Assembly: GCA_963921405.1 (NCBI GenBank)
Contig: OY992885.1
Span: 47,874,342 to 47,938,341 of the forward strand
DNA length: 64,000 bases
Origin: Cepaea hortensis
Lineage: Eukaryota > Mollusca > Gastropoda > Stylommatophora > Helicidae
Direction of reading: 5' to 3'
Numbering within the stretch: the first letter of the stretch is position 1; the number at the start of each line of letters is the position of its first letter. Of the stretch, positions 32,639 through 44,504 are shown piece by piece. A model generated the notes under the pieces. That model was not told the DNA's origin and ran no database searches. It worked only from the letters and a program-made list of their open reading frames with translations. Made by a program: the position numbers and the translations under genes.

Positions 32639-33730
32639 TCATCTCATCTCATCTCATCATGTTCCTCTTGTACCTTGCGGTGTCGAGGTGAAGTATAAAC
32701 AGCGGGAGAGTGCCCGTTTATGGGCTTCATGTATCGATATTCCCATCAATCCATCACAGACTTTCAGTTTGAGTTTCACTGTTCACTGCTGTTCCCTCCG
32801 TCCATCGTTTACTTTACGTGGTCGGCCTCTTCCTCGGCTTCCCTCTGGTCTGTACGTACATCATTGCTTGTTGTGGTATACTTATACTGTATACAGTTAG
32901 TTGGTAACCTACTTGAACTTGCATGGCCAAACCATTTTACTTGCTGCCTTCTAATACAATCTAGTGCAGCTACAACCCCCACTTTAGTCCTGATTTCTTC
33001 ATTTCTGATCGTATCTCTTCCTTGATACATGTCATAATTATATAATACAAATAATATTTATATTTTATTTTTAATAATAAGGCAAAGGTTATTGTGAGTA
33101 TTCTTCTCAGGAATCTCATTTCTGTTCTGATTTTTCTTTTCTTATTTTCTGTCATTGTCCAGGTTTGGCATTTGATAGCATAGAGTTGGTAGGAAGATTG
33201 TGCTGAAAAGTGCTTTCTTAGTAGTTACTGATACATGTTTGTTCTTTAGTTTTTGGTGCCAATTGTCCAATGAGTTGGTTTGCCTGATTGATATTGCATC
33301 TATTTTCGATCTCGTCTTCTGATTTGCTATTTGATGATACTTCCTAGATACTTGAAACTCTTTACTTGTTTCAACGGATGTTTGTTTAGGTGAATTGTTG
33401 TTATTTTATAATTTTATCTTCTTTAGTTATAGTCATTACCTCTGTTTTACTTGTGCTAATTTTCATGTTATGTTCCCTACACATTTCATTTTAGACTGTT
33501 CATGTGGTCTTGTAATTCAGCTTCTGATTTTGCTATTAGTGCTTGGTCGTCCACAAACAGGAGTTCTCTGATGGTTAGATTTGCAGATGGTTCTTCTTCT
33601 GTGTTCGCATCATGCGGTGTTCTTGTGGTCTCTGTTTGGCTGGTTTCTTTACATATGTTGTCTATATATGTTATGAACAACAGAGGGGACAACCTTGTTG
33701 TACTCTGGGTCTTATGGTGAAGTCATTCTG
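32639..33730 (-). mobile_element. LINE copy, decayed, related to the 14155 LINE
   Basis: The 3' tail is a tcatc-repeat at 32639-32662. Minus-strand blocks run from MSPLLFITYIDNICKE and IRELLFVDDQALIAKSE (catalytic region, VDD in place of ADD, 33692-33486) through a linker to TEMRFLRRILT and NEEIRTKVGVVAALDCIRR, QQVKWFGHASS (33030-32809). Frames shift repeatedly, and an AT-rich insertion (33025-33080) breaks the thumb. Confidence 0.7.
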
Positions 33731-34686
33731 AGTGTCCCCCACTATGCATTCACTGTTGTTGTATAAGCTTCTACATAGGTTTTTCCAATATATTTTTATA
33801 TTATATGTCGCTGTCAGCTATAAGACTGTAGCAAAACTGCTAGACAGCTTAACTCATTGTGACATTACTAAGCAATGAATATAATATATTAGTTATTTTA
33901 TTCCTGTGAAGATAGCAGCAGGCAACACTAAGTGACTAATAACTTGCTTATAAATTAACATTCTGTGTAATTATGAGGGCTGTATTCTCAGTATGACTTT
34001 TGAATTTGACCGGCTTCAAGTTTAATTAACGAAAATAACAATATTTACAGGGAATAAGTTCAGTAATTTTTCATCATCATCATCATTATTATCATCATTA
34101 TCATCATCATCATCTTCTACTCCTTTTCTTCTTCATCTGCATACAACTTCACATGTCAAATGTATAATTTAAAGTAAAGAAATAGGCCACAGTCAATGTA
34201 AGGTTGTTGATATCTCCATAGAGTTTGTCCTCAGATGGAGCGAGTGTATACCAAAATAATTTTTTCTGCTCTGCATATGTGGACATTCTTGCAGCAAATT
34301 CATCATTTTACCTATTCCATGGTTACATTCATCATCAGTATCTATTATCTTTAGTGTAATTAACAAGTGCTAATTAAGACTCTTTTATCCTGTGCAGAGT
34401 CTGAAGATTGCTAATTGTTCACTTTGGTGGAATTACTAAATCCATCATGGTATGTTTAACACGATTACATGTTCTCAGCTGATCGCAGTGTGGTTGGTTC
34501 ATTTCATATACCGGTCAATTTGGATTTAAATGTTGACTTCTTGCCTTTAACTTTGAGATTTAATTTCATGTCTGGCATATGGGGGGACAACAGGCGAAAG
34601 GCATTCCCCCACACTTGGTCATTTTATTATGGCTGAAAACATCAATATAGTTTTGAAAACAATAACAATAATTAACCCTTTATAGG
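33731..34686. other. Unassigned DNA
   Basis: A catcat microsatellite at 34072-34113. No coding sequence or known element recognised. Confidence 0.45.
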
Positions 34687-34970
34687 TCAGCATGGCCAAA
34701 TCGATACGAATGCATGTTCTTAAACATCTGGTGTGATTATGATGAGGAAAGGGGTTCAACCCCTACACCGGACAGCTGGACTGAAATGTTGACATATTGT
34801 CCTTGCATTGGGGACGTAAATTACAAGTACCTCTGATTTCAGAGTGGGTTCGCCTAATGGCGAGGGACACTGTTAATGGGGAACGCTAATCCACATGCAA
34901 AATTCAGTCCAGCACTATTAGTAGTGTGTATGGACTACGCTTCGGTTCAGTGTGAGTGAGCGCCCAAAAA
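34687..34970 (+). mobile_element. SINE-2 copy
   Basis: The tRNA-like head ggtcagcatggccaaatcg (A box) and ggttcaacccctacaccgg (B box) are followed by the body tacaagtacctctga, gcgagggacactgttaatg, gctaatccacatgc and agtgtgtatggactacgctt. Confidence 0.8.
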
Positions 34971-35051
34971 AAATTAACCCTTTATCTTGAACAGTAAATT
35001 AAAGCTCAAAAATAAACATCCTCTACCAGAAACTCATGTTCTTTAAGAGTT

Positions 35052-36235
35052 AAATATGAGGGGACCTATATCTTTGCTTCATTGACTACACATAGGCTTT
35101 CGATCAAGTAAGACATGTCAGCTTGATGAAGATGCTTACAGATCTACAAATTGATGGGAAAGACCTTAGGCTTGTAAAAAACATATATTGGAAACAACAG
35201 GCTGCCATAAAGATTGATAATGAAGTGGTTCAGTATCAGACTGTTAAGAGAGGTGTGAGGCAGGGATGTGTAAGGTCTGCCATGATGGCACGCGCCACCA
35301 AAAGGAAAAAAGGGTTTTCCCAGATGGACACTAAAGTGGACAAACAAAAGGAGAAACCAATGGGAACAGAAAAAACGTCATAGGACAACAACGGGATACG
35401 CTGTGGAACTTGAAATGTGATAGGTCGTGTTTCGAAGTTGGAGAAGGATTGGAGCAACTACTAGCGGATAGAAGGCTGGCATTGGATTCAGTTGGAGATA
35501 CGAATAAATACTGGCATAGCTGAAAGGGAGAACTATATTGATGGACGGATAGTGGATGAACGACATTAAAAGATTAAGCAACGAATTAACGTCAACCGAA
35601 GCCACTATGAGCAGAGGGCACCTAGACATATTTATTCTTGTAGCGCCATAACGGATGGATGGACGAAAGGAGGAATGAAGGTGACGAAAGCTGGTAGAGA
35701 AATAACGAGTAGGGCGTAGACATAGATGGTTAATTAATTTCGTCTGCCGCCGGTCTGGTGTCACAGACCAGGTAGAAAACTGTCAATGTTTAATATTCGA
35801 CAGCTGCTTAATAAACAGCGATTATTTTTCTCATTCTCCACAAATCGTCTGCCGCATCGTTCTTCATCGTTCCGAAATTCATTACAGTTATGAGTTCTCT
35901 TGAATTGAGCCATTGACTTATTACTGACTGATACAGATCATATGAATGATGGAGTCAGCTATAAGTCAAGGTCTCCAGATCTTTTTTCCTTGTACAGTGA
36001 AAATATTTTCAGAAACATAGAAGATGAAAGGAATCGCCAATGGGGGACAAAACATCAATAACATTAGATATGCGGGTGGTACCGTAGTGATGCAGACAAT
36101 GAGCAGGAACTGCAACATTTAGTAGATATAGTTGTTGCAAACAGTAAACAACTAGGGTTATAATTAAATTGCAAGAAGAAAGAAATACCACAATGTAATA
36201 TAAAACTAAATGGGAATATTTGTATACAAGTGAAT
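35052..36235 (+). mobile_element. LINE-A fragment, split
   Basis: Segments 35052-35278 and 35975-36235 encode consecutive LINE-A parts: CFIDYT-AFDQVRHVSLM-like, LQIDGKDLRLVKNIYWKQQ, VKRGVRQGC, then PDLFSLYSENIFRNIEDE and a YADD region decayed to GG sequence near 36075. They are split by a 689-bp insertion flanked by aaggtct. Confidence 0.75.
35279..35967. mobile_element. Unidentified 689-bp insertion with 7-bp TSD
   Basis: Flanked by aaggtct at 35272-35278 and 35968-35974, exactly where the LINE-A frame is interrupted. No terminal inverted repeats, no TG...CA ends and no poly(A) tail are evident. A short plus-strand run with GIRCGT*NVIGR could echo the start of a LINE endonuclease (GTWNV), but this is weak. 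Confidence 0.6.
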
Positions 36236-36400
36236 CTTGCTTAACGGTATTATCTTCATTATTATCCGTTGAATGTACTTGCTACAACAGGATTACCTTT
36301 ATTATTATCTGCTGAATCTACTTACATTTCACTACAATGGGACTATCTTTATTATTATCTTCCAAATCTATGTATATTTTGTCATACCTTACACTGCTAT
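36236..36400. repeat. Three degenerate tandem units
   Basis: The pattern ttatcttcattattatccg / tttattattatctgctgaat / tttattattatcttccaaat, each followed by ctactt and aca words, gives about three units of 60 bp. Confidence 0.5.
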
Positions 36401-36482
36401 TGTCATTGCTAGGTATAGTGGGTATAGTTTTTAATTCATTGTTTCTCTGCAGGAATTCAGTCTCCTCTATTGGTTCTGTCTA

Positions 36483-36725
36483 CCCTATAGCCGGCTCTGT
36501 GGCGAATTGGTTACGACCGCAATTTGTAACCCCACATACCATGTTCGAAATACAGCTGCGGTTGATTAGGCAGCAGGCTGCCTTACTTTGGTTTTCACAC
36601 AATGGTATGAGTGCCGGTCATTCATAAATCAATGGCAAACTACTGAATGTAAACTTGCCAAAGAAATCACAAACAGTAAAAAAAAAATGCTGGGGTTGAC
36701 TGCAATGTCCTATAAAGGATCTGCT
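36483..36725 (+). mobile_element. SINE-1 copy
   Basis: A textbook copy: head tagccggctctgtggcgaat (A box), catgttcgaaatacagctg (B box), core tcaatggcaaactactgaat, cttgccaaagaaatcacaaa, and tail ctgcaatgtcctataaagga. Confidence 0.85.
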
Positions 36726-36784
36726 CACGACAATTGTCAGTGTATGTGTGTGAGTAAAGTGTGGGAGTTTGTTCATAATAGTTT

Positions 36785-38070
36785 CAATGCTCATGTGAGG
36801 CATTATGTATGTGTCTAGATGTGAGGATGTGTGAGTGTGTGTGTGGAGGATGTGTGTGAGTATGGGGATATGATGTATGGGGGAAGTATGGGTGGGGGTA
36901 TGTGTTTGGATGGGTTGGGGTGTGTGAGTGTTGGTGGGTAGTGAGATTTGTGGGTGTTGGTGGGAGGTGTGGATGGATGTGTAGGGGTGAAAGTAGAGGT
37001 GTGGGAATTGGTGTGGGGGATGTGTGTATGGGTGGAGGATGTGTGTATGGGATGGTGCGGGGGATGTGTGTGTGGGTGGGGGATGTTTGTGATGTGTGCA
37101 GGGATGTGTGTATGGGTGGGGGATATGTGTGGGTGAGTAGGGAATGTGTGGGGTTGGGGAAGCATGTGTGGGGGTGTGTGGGTGGGGGTGTTTTAGTGGC
37201 TTAGGGATGTGTAGGTGGGTGAGGTGTGTGTTGGGGCGGGATGTGTGAGTGGGTGGAGGATGTGTGTGGGTGGGGGTAAGTGTGACCGAGAGATGTTTGG
37301 TTGGGGGTGGGTGGGTGTGGGTGCGTAGTGGAGGATGTGTGAGTGAATGTGTGTTGGTGGATAGGTGGGGAATGTGTGTGTGGGTGGGGAGTGGTGTGTT
37401 GGTTGGGGATATGTGTGTGGTGTGTGGGTGGGGAAATGGGTGGGTGAGGGTATCTGTGTGGGTGGGGATATTGTGTGGTATGTGGGTGGGGGATTTGTGT
37501 GTGGTGTGTAGGTGGGGGATGTGTTGGTGAGGGATGTGTGTGTGTGGTGCGTGGGTTGGGAATATTGCGTGGTAGGGGATGTGTGTGATGTGTGGTGGGG
37601 GATGTGGGTTAGGGCATGTGTGGGTGGGTGGAGGATGTATGTGTGGGTGGTGGGGTGTGTGTGAGAGTGGATTGAGGATGTATAGGTGGTTAAGGAGATG
37701 TGTGGGTAGGGAGATGTCAGTTGGTGGGGATGTGTGTGTATGGTTTGGGGATGTGCGATGTGTGGGTTGGTGGGGGGTGTGTGTGCGTGGGTGGGGAATA
37801 TGTGGTCGATGGAGGTGTGATTGGGGGATGGGTGTTTGGAGGTGTGGCTGGAGGATGGGTGTGTGGGTTAGGATGTGTATGCCGGGGGGGTGGGGGGGTG
37901 TTTGTATGGGTGGTGAGTGTGTTTGGTTTGGGGGAACAGGTGAGGGCAGTTCGTGTGGGTGGGGGATGTGCGGGAGGGGGATGGGTTGGTTGATGGAGTA
38001 TGTATGTGTCCCTGGGTGTGTGGGTAGGTGGGGTGTGTGTGTTGGTGGGGTGATGTGTGGGTAGGTGTGA
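36785..38070 (+). repeat. 1.3-kb G-rich degenerate minisatellite
   Basis: Irregular units built from gatgtgtgtgtgggtggggg. The plus strand is almost free of C, and G runs of 3-7 occur throughout. Long frames on both strands arise from composition and are not genes. Confidence 0.9.
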
Positions 38071-38309
38071 GATGGGCCTCATAACATGGTAATTTATCTT
38101 GTTTATGTTTACAACATTAATTTCACAATGTGTTTTTTTCTTCCTATGTGAATGTATAATACTCTTGATGAACGAAAGATGAGTGATTGGAAGGGCCAAA
38201 TGTAAGACAGGCCTGCGTGCCCAATTTGTGACCCTTTTAAAATAAAGTTGATTTGATTTAAGTTGATTTGATTCAATTTTGTTTTGCCATATCTTAATAA
38301 TGATACAGT

Positions 38310-38650
38310 GATGCCTGGGAACTGCAGTAGAGCACCGACTAGCACACTTGGCTGCCAGCCCCTTAGTCATGTGTTCAAATACTGGGCTCCCTGGTCAGGC
38401 TCACCCTACATTTGGTACCAGATCATGAATCGGAGGTAAATGTGGTTGGTATGTCCATTGAGCGCTGACTCGTCTGAAAATATGGGGCTAGCACTAATTA
38501 ATATACCGCTGAAGTGGAAGTGGGAGTTCGCCTGATGGCGAGGGACACTGATAATAGAGAAAGCTAATCCACACGCAAAATTCATTCCAGCACTACTAGA
38601 AATAGTGTGTATAGACTACGCTTGAGTTCAAAGCGAAAGAGCACAGCCAT
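38310..38650 (+). mobile_element. SINE-2 tail with a different tRNA-like head
   Basis: 38310-38400 has a tRNA-like unit (gcagtagagcaccgactagc, gtgttcaaatactgggct). 38515-38645 is the SINE-2 tail (gcgagggacactgataatag, agtgtgtatagactacgctt). A middle piece, atatggggctagcac, recalls SINE-4. It is either a chimera or adjacent insertions. Confidence 0.6.
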
Positions 38651-38689
38651 CACTACATAATATGCATGAAGGCATGTAAAAATGTCCTT

Positions 38690-38998
38690 TACTTCAGTGG
38701 TTACTGTACACACAGTATACCTCTTGGCATGAAATGGGATCCTTTACTGCAGTTGTTACTATACACACAGTATACCTCTTGGCATGAAATGGGATCCTTT
38801 ACTGCAGTTGTTACTATACACACAGTATACCTCTTGGCATGAAATGGGATCCTTTACTGCAGTTGTTACTATACACACAGTATACCTCTCGGCATGAAAT
38901 GGGATCCTTTACTGCAGTTGTTACTATACACACAGTATACCTCTCGGCATGAAATGGGACCCTTTACTTTAGTTGTTACTCTACAGCCAGTATACCTC
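38690..38998. repeat. 55-bp minisatellite, about 5.5 copies
   Basis: The unit contains cctttactgcagttgttact, acacacagtatacctcttgg and catgaaatgggat. The inner copies are nearly identical and the outer ones diverge. Confidence 0.92.
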
Positions 38999-39004
38999 TC
39001 GGTC

Positions 39005-40790
39005 CTTTGCTTATTTCATCTTCTGCCCCGTATCACCCAGTGGAGCATAAGCCCTCAACCAGTTATGCCAAGTCGTCCTGCCATCTTGTTCACCCCCGTC
39101 CATATCCCCATATTATTCATCTTTGTCTCTAATTCTCTTTTACGTGTGTTTTTAGGTCTTCTTCTATTTCATTGTCCGTGTGGTTTATAGATAAGGGACT
39201 TTCTGGTTATACTGTTATAAAGTTTTCTCAGTGTCTCAGCTGAGACACCACTCAGCGCTAGTGTCTTTTCCTCAGCTCTTGATTCAGTGGTACTTGTTTA
39301 TTTTTCTCCATGAGCTGTGCATTAATGATTCTGTCATGCCATTTTTGATTTCTATTATTAATGAATGTTTGTTGTTTATTAGTAATTGTTGCAGTTTTTC
39401 TCTGTATTTCTGATTCATACAGAAATGCTGATTTAACATCAGAGTTAAACATTCTAAGCTTTGACTTCCACAAGTTTCCTCATGGTCTGAAAACTCCTTA
39501 TGCCTTTTGATTATTATTTTAATATCCCTGTCTATTCCTTCATCTTGGATTACATTGCTACCTAAATAAGTATATGATTCCTCTTCTTGAAGTTTCACAA
39601 AGTGAGATTGGGTTATAATTTTATTGTTTTTGTTCTCACGGTCTTTGTCTTTCTCCTCTGAACGACCTAGTCATTGTGACCTCCCATCTTGCATCTGATT
39701 TCATGTGTGGAAGAGAAAGGCAATGTCACCAGTGAATTCCAGATCAACAAGCTGCTCCGTTAGATCCAAGAATTCCAATTCTGCTGGTAGTTGCTGATGT
39801 CTTCATAATTCAAGCCATTGTCAGTAAGAATAATAAAGGTGACAGAAGGCATCTCTGTCTCACTCCGTTCTTATTTCAAACATATCTGTTTTCTCTCATG
39901 AAATACTCAGTATTTCATGTCTTTATATGTTGTCCTTATTAAGTTACTGATTTTCTGTGAGATCACATAGTACATGAACACTTTCCAAAGAGTTTCCCTC
40001 TCATTGCTGTCCAAGGCGTTTTCATAGACCACAAATCCATTACAAAGTGGCAAGTTCAGTTCGATACTATGCTCTGCTATAATGCATAATGTGGCTATCT
40101 TGTAAGTGCACTATCTGTTTAATCGTCATCCCTTAATTGTTTGTCAATGGCATCTCTTAATCTCTCCAGAATGATTCTACGTAATATTTCCTCAAAACTG
40201 ACAATAATATTGTTCCTCTATAGTTTTTCACATTCCTGCAGGTCCTCTCTCTCTTTGACAGCTTCACCAGTTATCCTTGTCTCCAGTCTACTGGTATTTC
40301 TTAGGTGTCCTAGACTGATAAATAATGTTTGAAGTAGCTCGGGTGAGGTTTGTATTGACTAAATAGCTTCTGCTTAGATACTATCTTGACCTGCAGCCTT
40401 TCCATCATTCATAAATTTGATAGCTTTTATAATTTTGTCTTTAGGTAGTTTCTCATAGTTGTTATCCAGCTCCACTTCTGCAGAATAAGTATCTTTTTGG
40501 GCTGGTTTATTCAAAGTTTCCTCAAAGTATTAAGCCCACCTGTTCATTTAATCATTAGTGTTGGTGAGAACTTTTCTGTGACTAGTCTTGATAAGTCCAC
40601 TTAGTTGATATACTTTCTTACAAATTACCTTGTGCTGTAAAGATATCTGAAGTTTCCTTTTCCCGCTGCTACTTCTGCATCTTTTGTAAGGCCATCTAAA
40701 TATTGTCTTTTATCTGCCCTTATGAGTTTCCTAACTTCTTTATTAGCTTCTGTGTATTTTTCCTGTTTTACTTATTATAACGCTACCTGC
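39005..40790 (-). mobile_element. LINE, heavily decayed
   Basis: Minus-strand order: ANKEVRKLIRADKRQYLDGL (linker, about 40745-40690), AAGKGN, then early RT remnants (LRRIILERLRDAIDKQL at 40190-40140), NGVRQRCLLSPLLF at about 39870, LVDLEFTGDIAFLFHT (a mutated FADD) at about 39750-39715, and KLQEEESYTYLGSNV at 39595. Many stops and shifts. It differs from LINE-A and from the 14155 LINE. 39005-39065 carries a 3' UTR repeat shared with 44840 and 56530. Confidence 0.7.
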
Positions 40791-41500
40791 TTCCCTATTA
40801 TAACTCTACCTGCATCCCCTGCAAGTGTTGGAACTGTTATAAAACCTGGAGATAATTTCGATTAAGAAATAACTTAGCCTTACCAACAAGCATGTCAAAC
40901 TTTAAAAAAAAAAAAAAAAAAAATGGCACAAATGGAACAGATTTTTTCATCAAACAAGGACATCTTTATTTCCATGTGGCTTCAACACCTGGTATTTATT
41001 TCACAATCAATAAGTTGTTCAAGTGTTATTCTTACATTTGCTAGTTCTTTGTAAATGTCAGGAGAGATTGTGTTCAGGACTTCTACCGGAAGTTGCACAA
41101 GCGACATCAATTTTTTCAGACTTAAACTGTCAGCTGTCAATGTTAGGCAATTTCAAATTACTGTTCTTTAAAACGTGTTTTAGTGTTTGTGTATTATCTT
41201 GTCTGTTTATGTTTCACTCTGTTTTGGTAGTGGGAATCAGTTTCTTATACTTTTATTTTCACAACAGTTGAATTCAACAGACGTGCAATGAAACAGAATG
41301 GAAATACAACTGAAATGCGACTACTTTATATTTTGAAAAGGTAAATTAATATAATTGTGTCAGTGCTGAAATGTGAAATTGATTTTTTTTTCAATTACTG
41401 GTTTACTAGCAGATATAAATAATTTAAAACATATTTTTCTGTAATCTAATCTTGACAACTAATTTTTAGGGATAAGATTTTTCAGGATTAAAACAAAATT
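40791..41500. other. Unassigned DNA
   Basis: A poly(A) run at 40903-40922. An 82-codon frame at 41023-41271 is hydrophobic and without motifs. Not supported as a gene. Confidence 0.45.
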
Positions 41501-41504
41501 TGGT

Positions 41505-41695
41505 AATCCCATCCTTTTGAAATCAGCCACAGGCGATTTGGAAGCAAATCGCTTTGTGCTGATTTCGATGGTATGAGAGTCAGCCAATCAGAAAGAAGGG
41601 GCAAATTACTGAACATAAAGATTGACTACTAAATCTAAAACAGCCAATAAATGCTGGGGTTGATTGTAAAAAGGACATGCAACTTATTGTTACTA
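41505..41695 (+). mobile_element. SINE-1 fragment, decayed
   Basis: Keeps gaaatcagccacaggcgat, the diverged core cagaaagaaggggcaaatta and gctggggttgattgtaaaaa. The head is missing. Confidence 0.6.
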
Positions 41696-42054
41696 ATCAC
41701 ATCCTGCAATCTAGTTTCAATAGTATATAGGCACATATTGCTTGATGACTCTTGGCATTTACTGTGTTCATTAAATGAGTTGAGTGCTGTGACATAGATA
41801 TGTGAAAGAATGACACACCAAGAAACTGAATATAAACAGTTGTGTCTAATAGTTGTTGTTATTTTTTCTAGGTTTAAAAAAAAAATTTTCTTTATATTTT
41901 CAACTTGAAATAATTCAGTGTTTTTGGTAAACTGTTTTAAGAATTGTTCATTATGGAAAACTACTTGTTACAGAAACCAATACCCGGTGATCATAATAGA
42001 TGCACATCTTTTATTAGCAGTGAATTAACTTATTGTTTTCAATACTGCTGAGTT

Positions 42055-42300
42055 AGCCGGCTCTGTGGCAAAAGGGTTACAGATGCAGTTTGTGATCCTG
42101 CATTCTCGCGTTCGAAACACAGCTGCACGAAATTTTGCAGCAGATTGCATTGTGTTGGTTTTTCATTAAATGGTATTGGTGCCGGTCGTTCAGAAAGCAA
42201 TAGCAAACTACTGAATGTAAGCTTGCCAAGAGATCAGAACAGCAAAGAATGCTGGTGTTGACTGCATTGTCCTGTAAAGGATATGCAACTAACTTTTTTA
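42055..42300 (+). mobile_element. SINE-1 copy with TSD
   Basis: Complete: agccggctctgtggcaaaag, cgttcgaaacacagctgc, cagaaagcaatagcaaacta, tgtcctgtaaaggatatgca. Flanked by actgctgagtt at 42044-42054 and 42301-42311. Confidence 0.92.
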
Positions 42301-42429
42301 ACTGCTGAGTTTTCTATTCTTGGCATGTGATTTAGCTTAAATAATAGTCATTGCGGTCTATTTATTTGTTGTTGGCAGATCCCAGAAAATAATACTGTTG
42401 TGTAAGAGCAGTGACAGTTGTGGTTTATT

Positions 42430-42830
42430 GTTTTAGAGTTAAGTTGATATTCAAAGAAGATGAGGGAGCAGTGCTCATATGAGTAAAAGATGCTCAATTA
42501 GAAAAACATTGGGATTAATCGGGATCGTAACTGGAAGTACCAGAATCAGTTCATTAACCGCAGGAAATACGTTGAGTAATTACTCTCAGAAAATAAATCT
42601 GTTCTGCTCTGTAGTGATAAGATAGCTGTTTTATTGTTAAGATAATAATATAGACAGAAAATGAGCGAGCACATGACCCGGAGTAAAAGATGTCTAGTTA
42701 TGAAAAGGGATTAAGTAACGATGTCTAGTTATGAAAAGGGATTAATCTGGACTGTAACCGGAAATAGCATAATCACTTCATTAACGCGCCTGACAGGAAG
42801 TGCAATGGATAAATCAATAATTTAAAAAAG
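42430..42830. repeat. Diverged tandem duplication, about 200 bp
   Basis: 42460-42600 and 42660-42810 share gagcag/gagcacat, gagtaaaagatg, attagaaaaacattgggatt / gttatgaaaagggattaatc, gtaac-ggaa and cttcattaac, in order. The second copy also holds a short internal repeat of gatgtctagttatgaaaagg. Confidence 0.6.
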
Positions 42831-43054
42831 CGCTGAATGTGACTGGTAAGCTTTACAATAATACAATCACAAGTTACAGAAAGAACATTATGGCTGGAAA
42901 GTCTTCATCAGCACACAAAATCAAAAAGTGACAGATACATTTTAAAATATTACAAAAAGTCACATAACTGAAATATTGGATTCATCAGGATAACATCAAA
43001 ATCTCAGTCACAAAAAATCTCTGCTGACTTTTATTGTTACCTTCTTTATTGTTA

Positions 43055-43628
43055 CGAGGGTAAGTTGATAAGTAAGTTGCAAATGGCTGTAGAAAAATAA
43101 CTAAATATGATAACAACTTGGAATCAGTTTATTTTTATACATACAATGTCCCTTTATTTCTCAACATAATTTCCACCAAAATTGATGCACTTATCCCATC
43201 GTTTTATCAGTCCTCCCAAACCCGCTGCATAGAACTGTGTGCTCTGTTTTTAAAACCACATATTCACTTCACATTCAACTTCGCCATTCGCGAAATGTCT
43301 CCTGCCAAGGTGGGTTTTCAGTGGACAGTTTCCCTAGCAATTTCCACATTTTTGGTCCACTGAAAACCCACATTGGCGGGAGACATTTCGCGAATGATGC
43401 CGAAGTTGAATGTGAAGTGAAAACGTAGTTTAGAAAACAGATTATGCAGTTCTATGCAGCCGGTTTGGGAGGACTGATAAAACGATGGGATAAGTACATC
43501 AATGTTGGTGGAAATTATGTTGAGAAACAAAGGGACCAATGTATGTAAAAAAATAAACTGGTTTCAAGTTATCATATTTAGTTTTCTTTTCTACAGCCAT
43601 TTGTGACATACTTATTAACTTTCCCTCA
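43055..43628. mobile_element. Fold-back element made of two mariner 3' halves
   Basis: Two inverted arms of about 270 bp (43055-43325 and 43353-43628), both the mariner 3' end, face each other around a 27-bp centre. Terminal sequence cgagggtaagttgataagta on the left, complement ending ccctca on the right, with TA on both sides (43053-43054, 43629-43630). No 5' end and no complete transposase. The flanking TA suggests the palindrome moved as a unit. Confidence 0.85.
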
Positions 43629-43724
43629 TACTATTAGCATTTCTGACAGTAAGCGCAGATATTAGTGTAATGGTGCCATGGAAAGGTGTGAATCTGGAGA
43701 TTAAACAGCTGGTAGATGATCATT

Positions 43725-44003
43725 CTAGAGACAGTGGTGCTCTACTTTGTGCACATGAATCTGTAGTAGATGGAGACAAGTTATCACCATCATCAAGTAC
43801 CACACTGAGCGGTGCATGTGATCTTCTTTCCCCACAAACATCTGTCCTCTGTGTTTTTGATAAGCTTGACTACTGTTCATCTTCCATGCCACTTTACCGA
43901 TCCATCCAGGATTTTCTCCATGTGTCTGCTTCTGTCTCCAAGAATCTCTGCTTTCCAACATATCACAACCTTCTTCAGACCTTGCTTCATAAAGTAAAAA
44001 CAA
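43725..44003 (-). mobile_element. Possible LINE-A-like 3' remnant
   Basis: Minus-strand words tcctggatggatcggtaaag, gtggcatggaagatgaacag and gtacttgatgatggtga echo the LINE-A end (gctggatggattgagac, gtggcatggagg, cacttgatgatgg). Divergence is high. A 135-codon plus-strand frame overlapping it is judged a shadow. Confidence 0.4.
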
Positions 44004-44311
44004 AAAATGATAGTTGTCTTGTCCTGATGTGGATAATCACCAGTCTGTGTGGATTAGCCTCTCACAGTAGCAGATAGATTCCAGAACTTTCTGCAAAGAA
44101 AAGGCAATGGTTGAGAAAACCACTCACCCCACCTAGTTATGCCTGAACTAGAATATGTGAAGGTCTAACATCTCTCAACCTATTATACGGCTACCTTTTT
44201 ACAAGCTGGGGTTTGGGTCTGTGTTTTCTCTCACAGCCTTCCCATCTCCCTGGGGCACCTGCAAGATTTGGTTTGTTTATTGAGGTATTTTTTCCCCATC
44301 TTTTTCTATCT

Positions 44312-44504
44312 TTAGTGATGTGGCTAAGCCGCCTGCCTCACACTCTGAAGGTTGTAGGTTCAATTCGGACTCTGAAATTTGGTTCATGAGTGCAGTTTTC
44401 TCTGAGATTCCTGGGGGTTGTTACTGTAGCTACAGAGTTGTGTTTTATACGATGTTTTTGCTGGGGCATCCAGCAGAAAGAGACCACTACATATGAGGTT
44501 TTTT
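44312..44504 (+). mobile_element. tRNA-headed SINE-like unit
   Basis: The head gatgtggctaagccgcctgc (A-box like) and gtaggttcaattcggactct (B-box like), then a body running into SINE-2 in opposite orientation. Only copy with this head in the window. Confidence 0.5.

Noticed and set aside
36815..38370. Long frames on both strands across the G-rich array (up to 217 codons)
   Set aside because: Created by repeat composition with few stop words. Pro/His/Thr or Gly/Val/Cys repeats only.
38690..38998. CRISPR-like array
   Set aside because: Direct tandem units without unique spacers in an animal genome. It is a minisatellite.
41023..41271. 82-codon hydrophobic frame
   Set aside because: T-rich composition explains it. 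No motif or context.
43670..44077. 135-codon plus-strand frame
   Set aside because: Overlaps a probable LINE-A-like remnant on the other strand and shows no domain.
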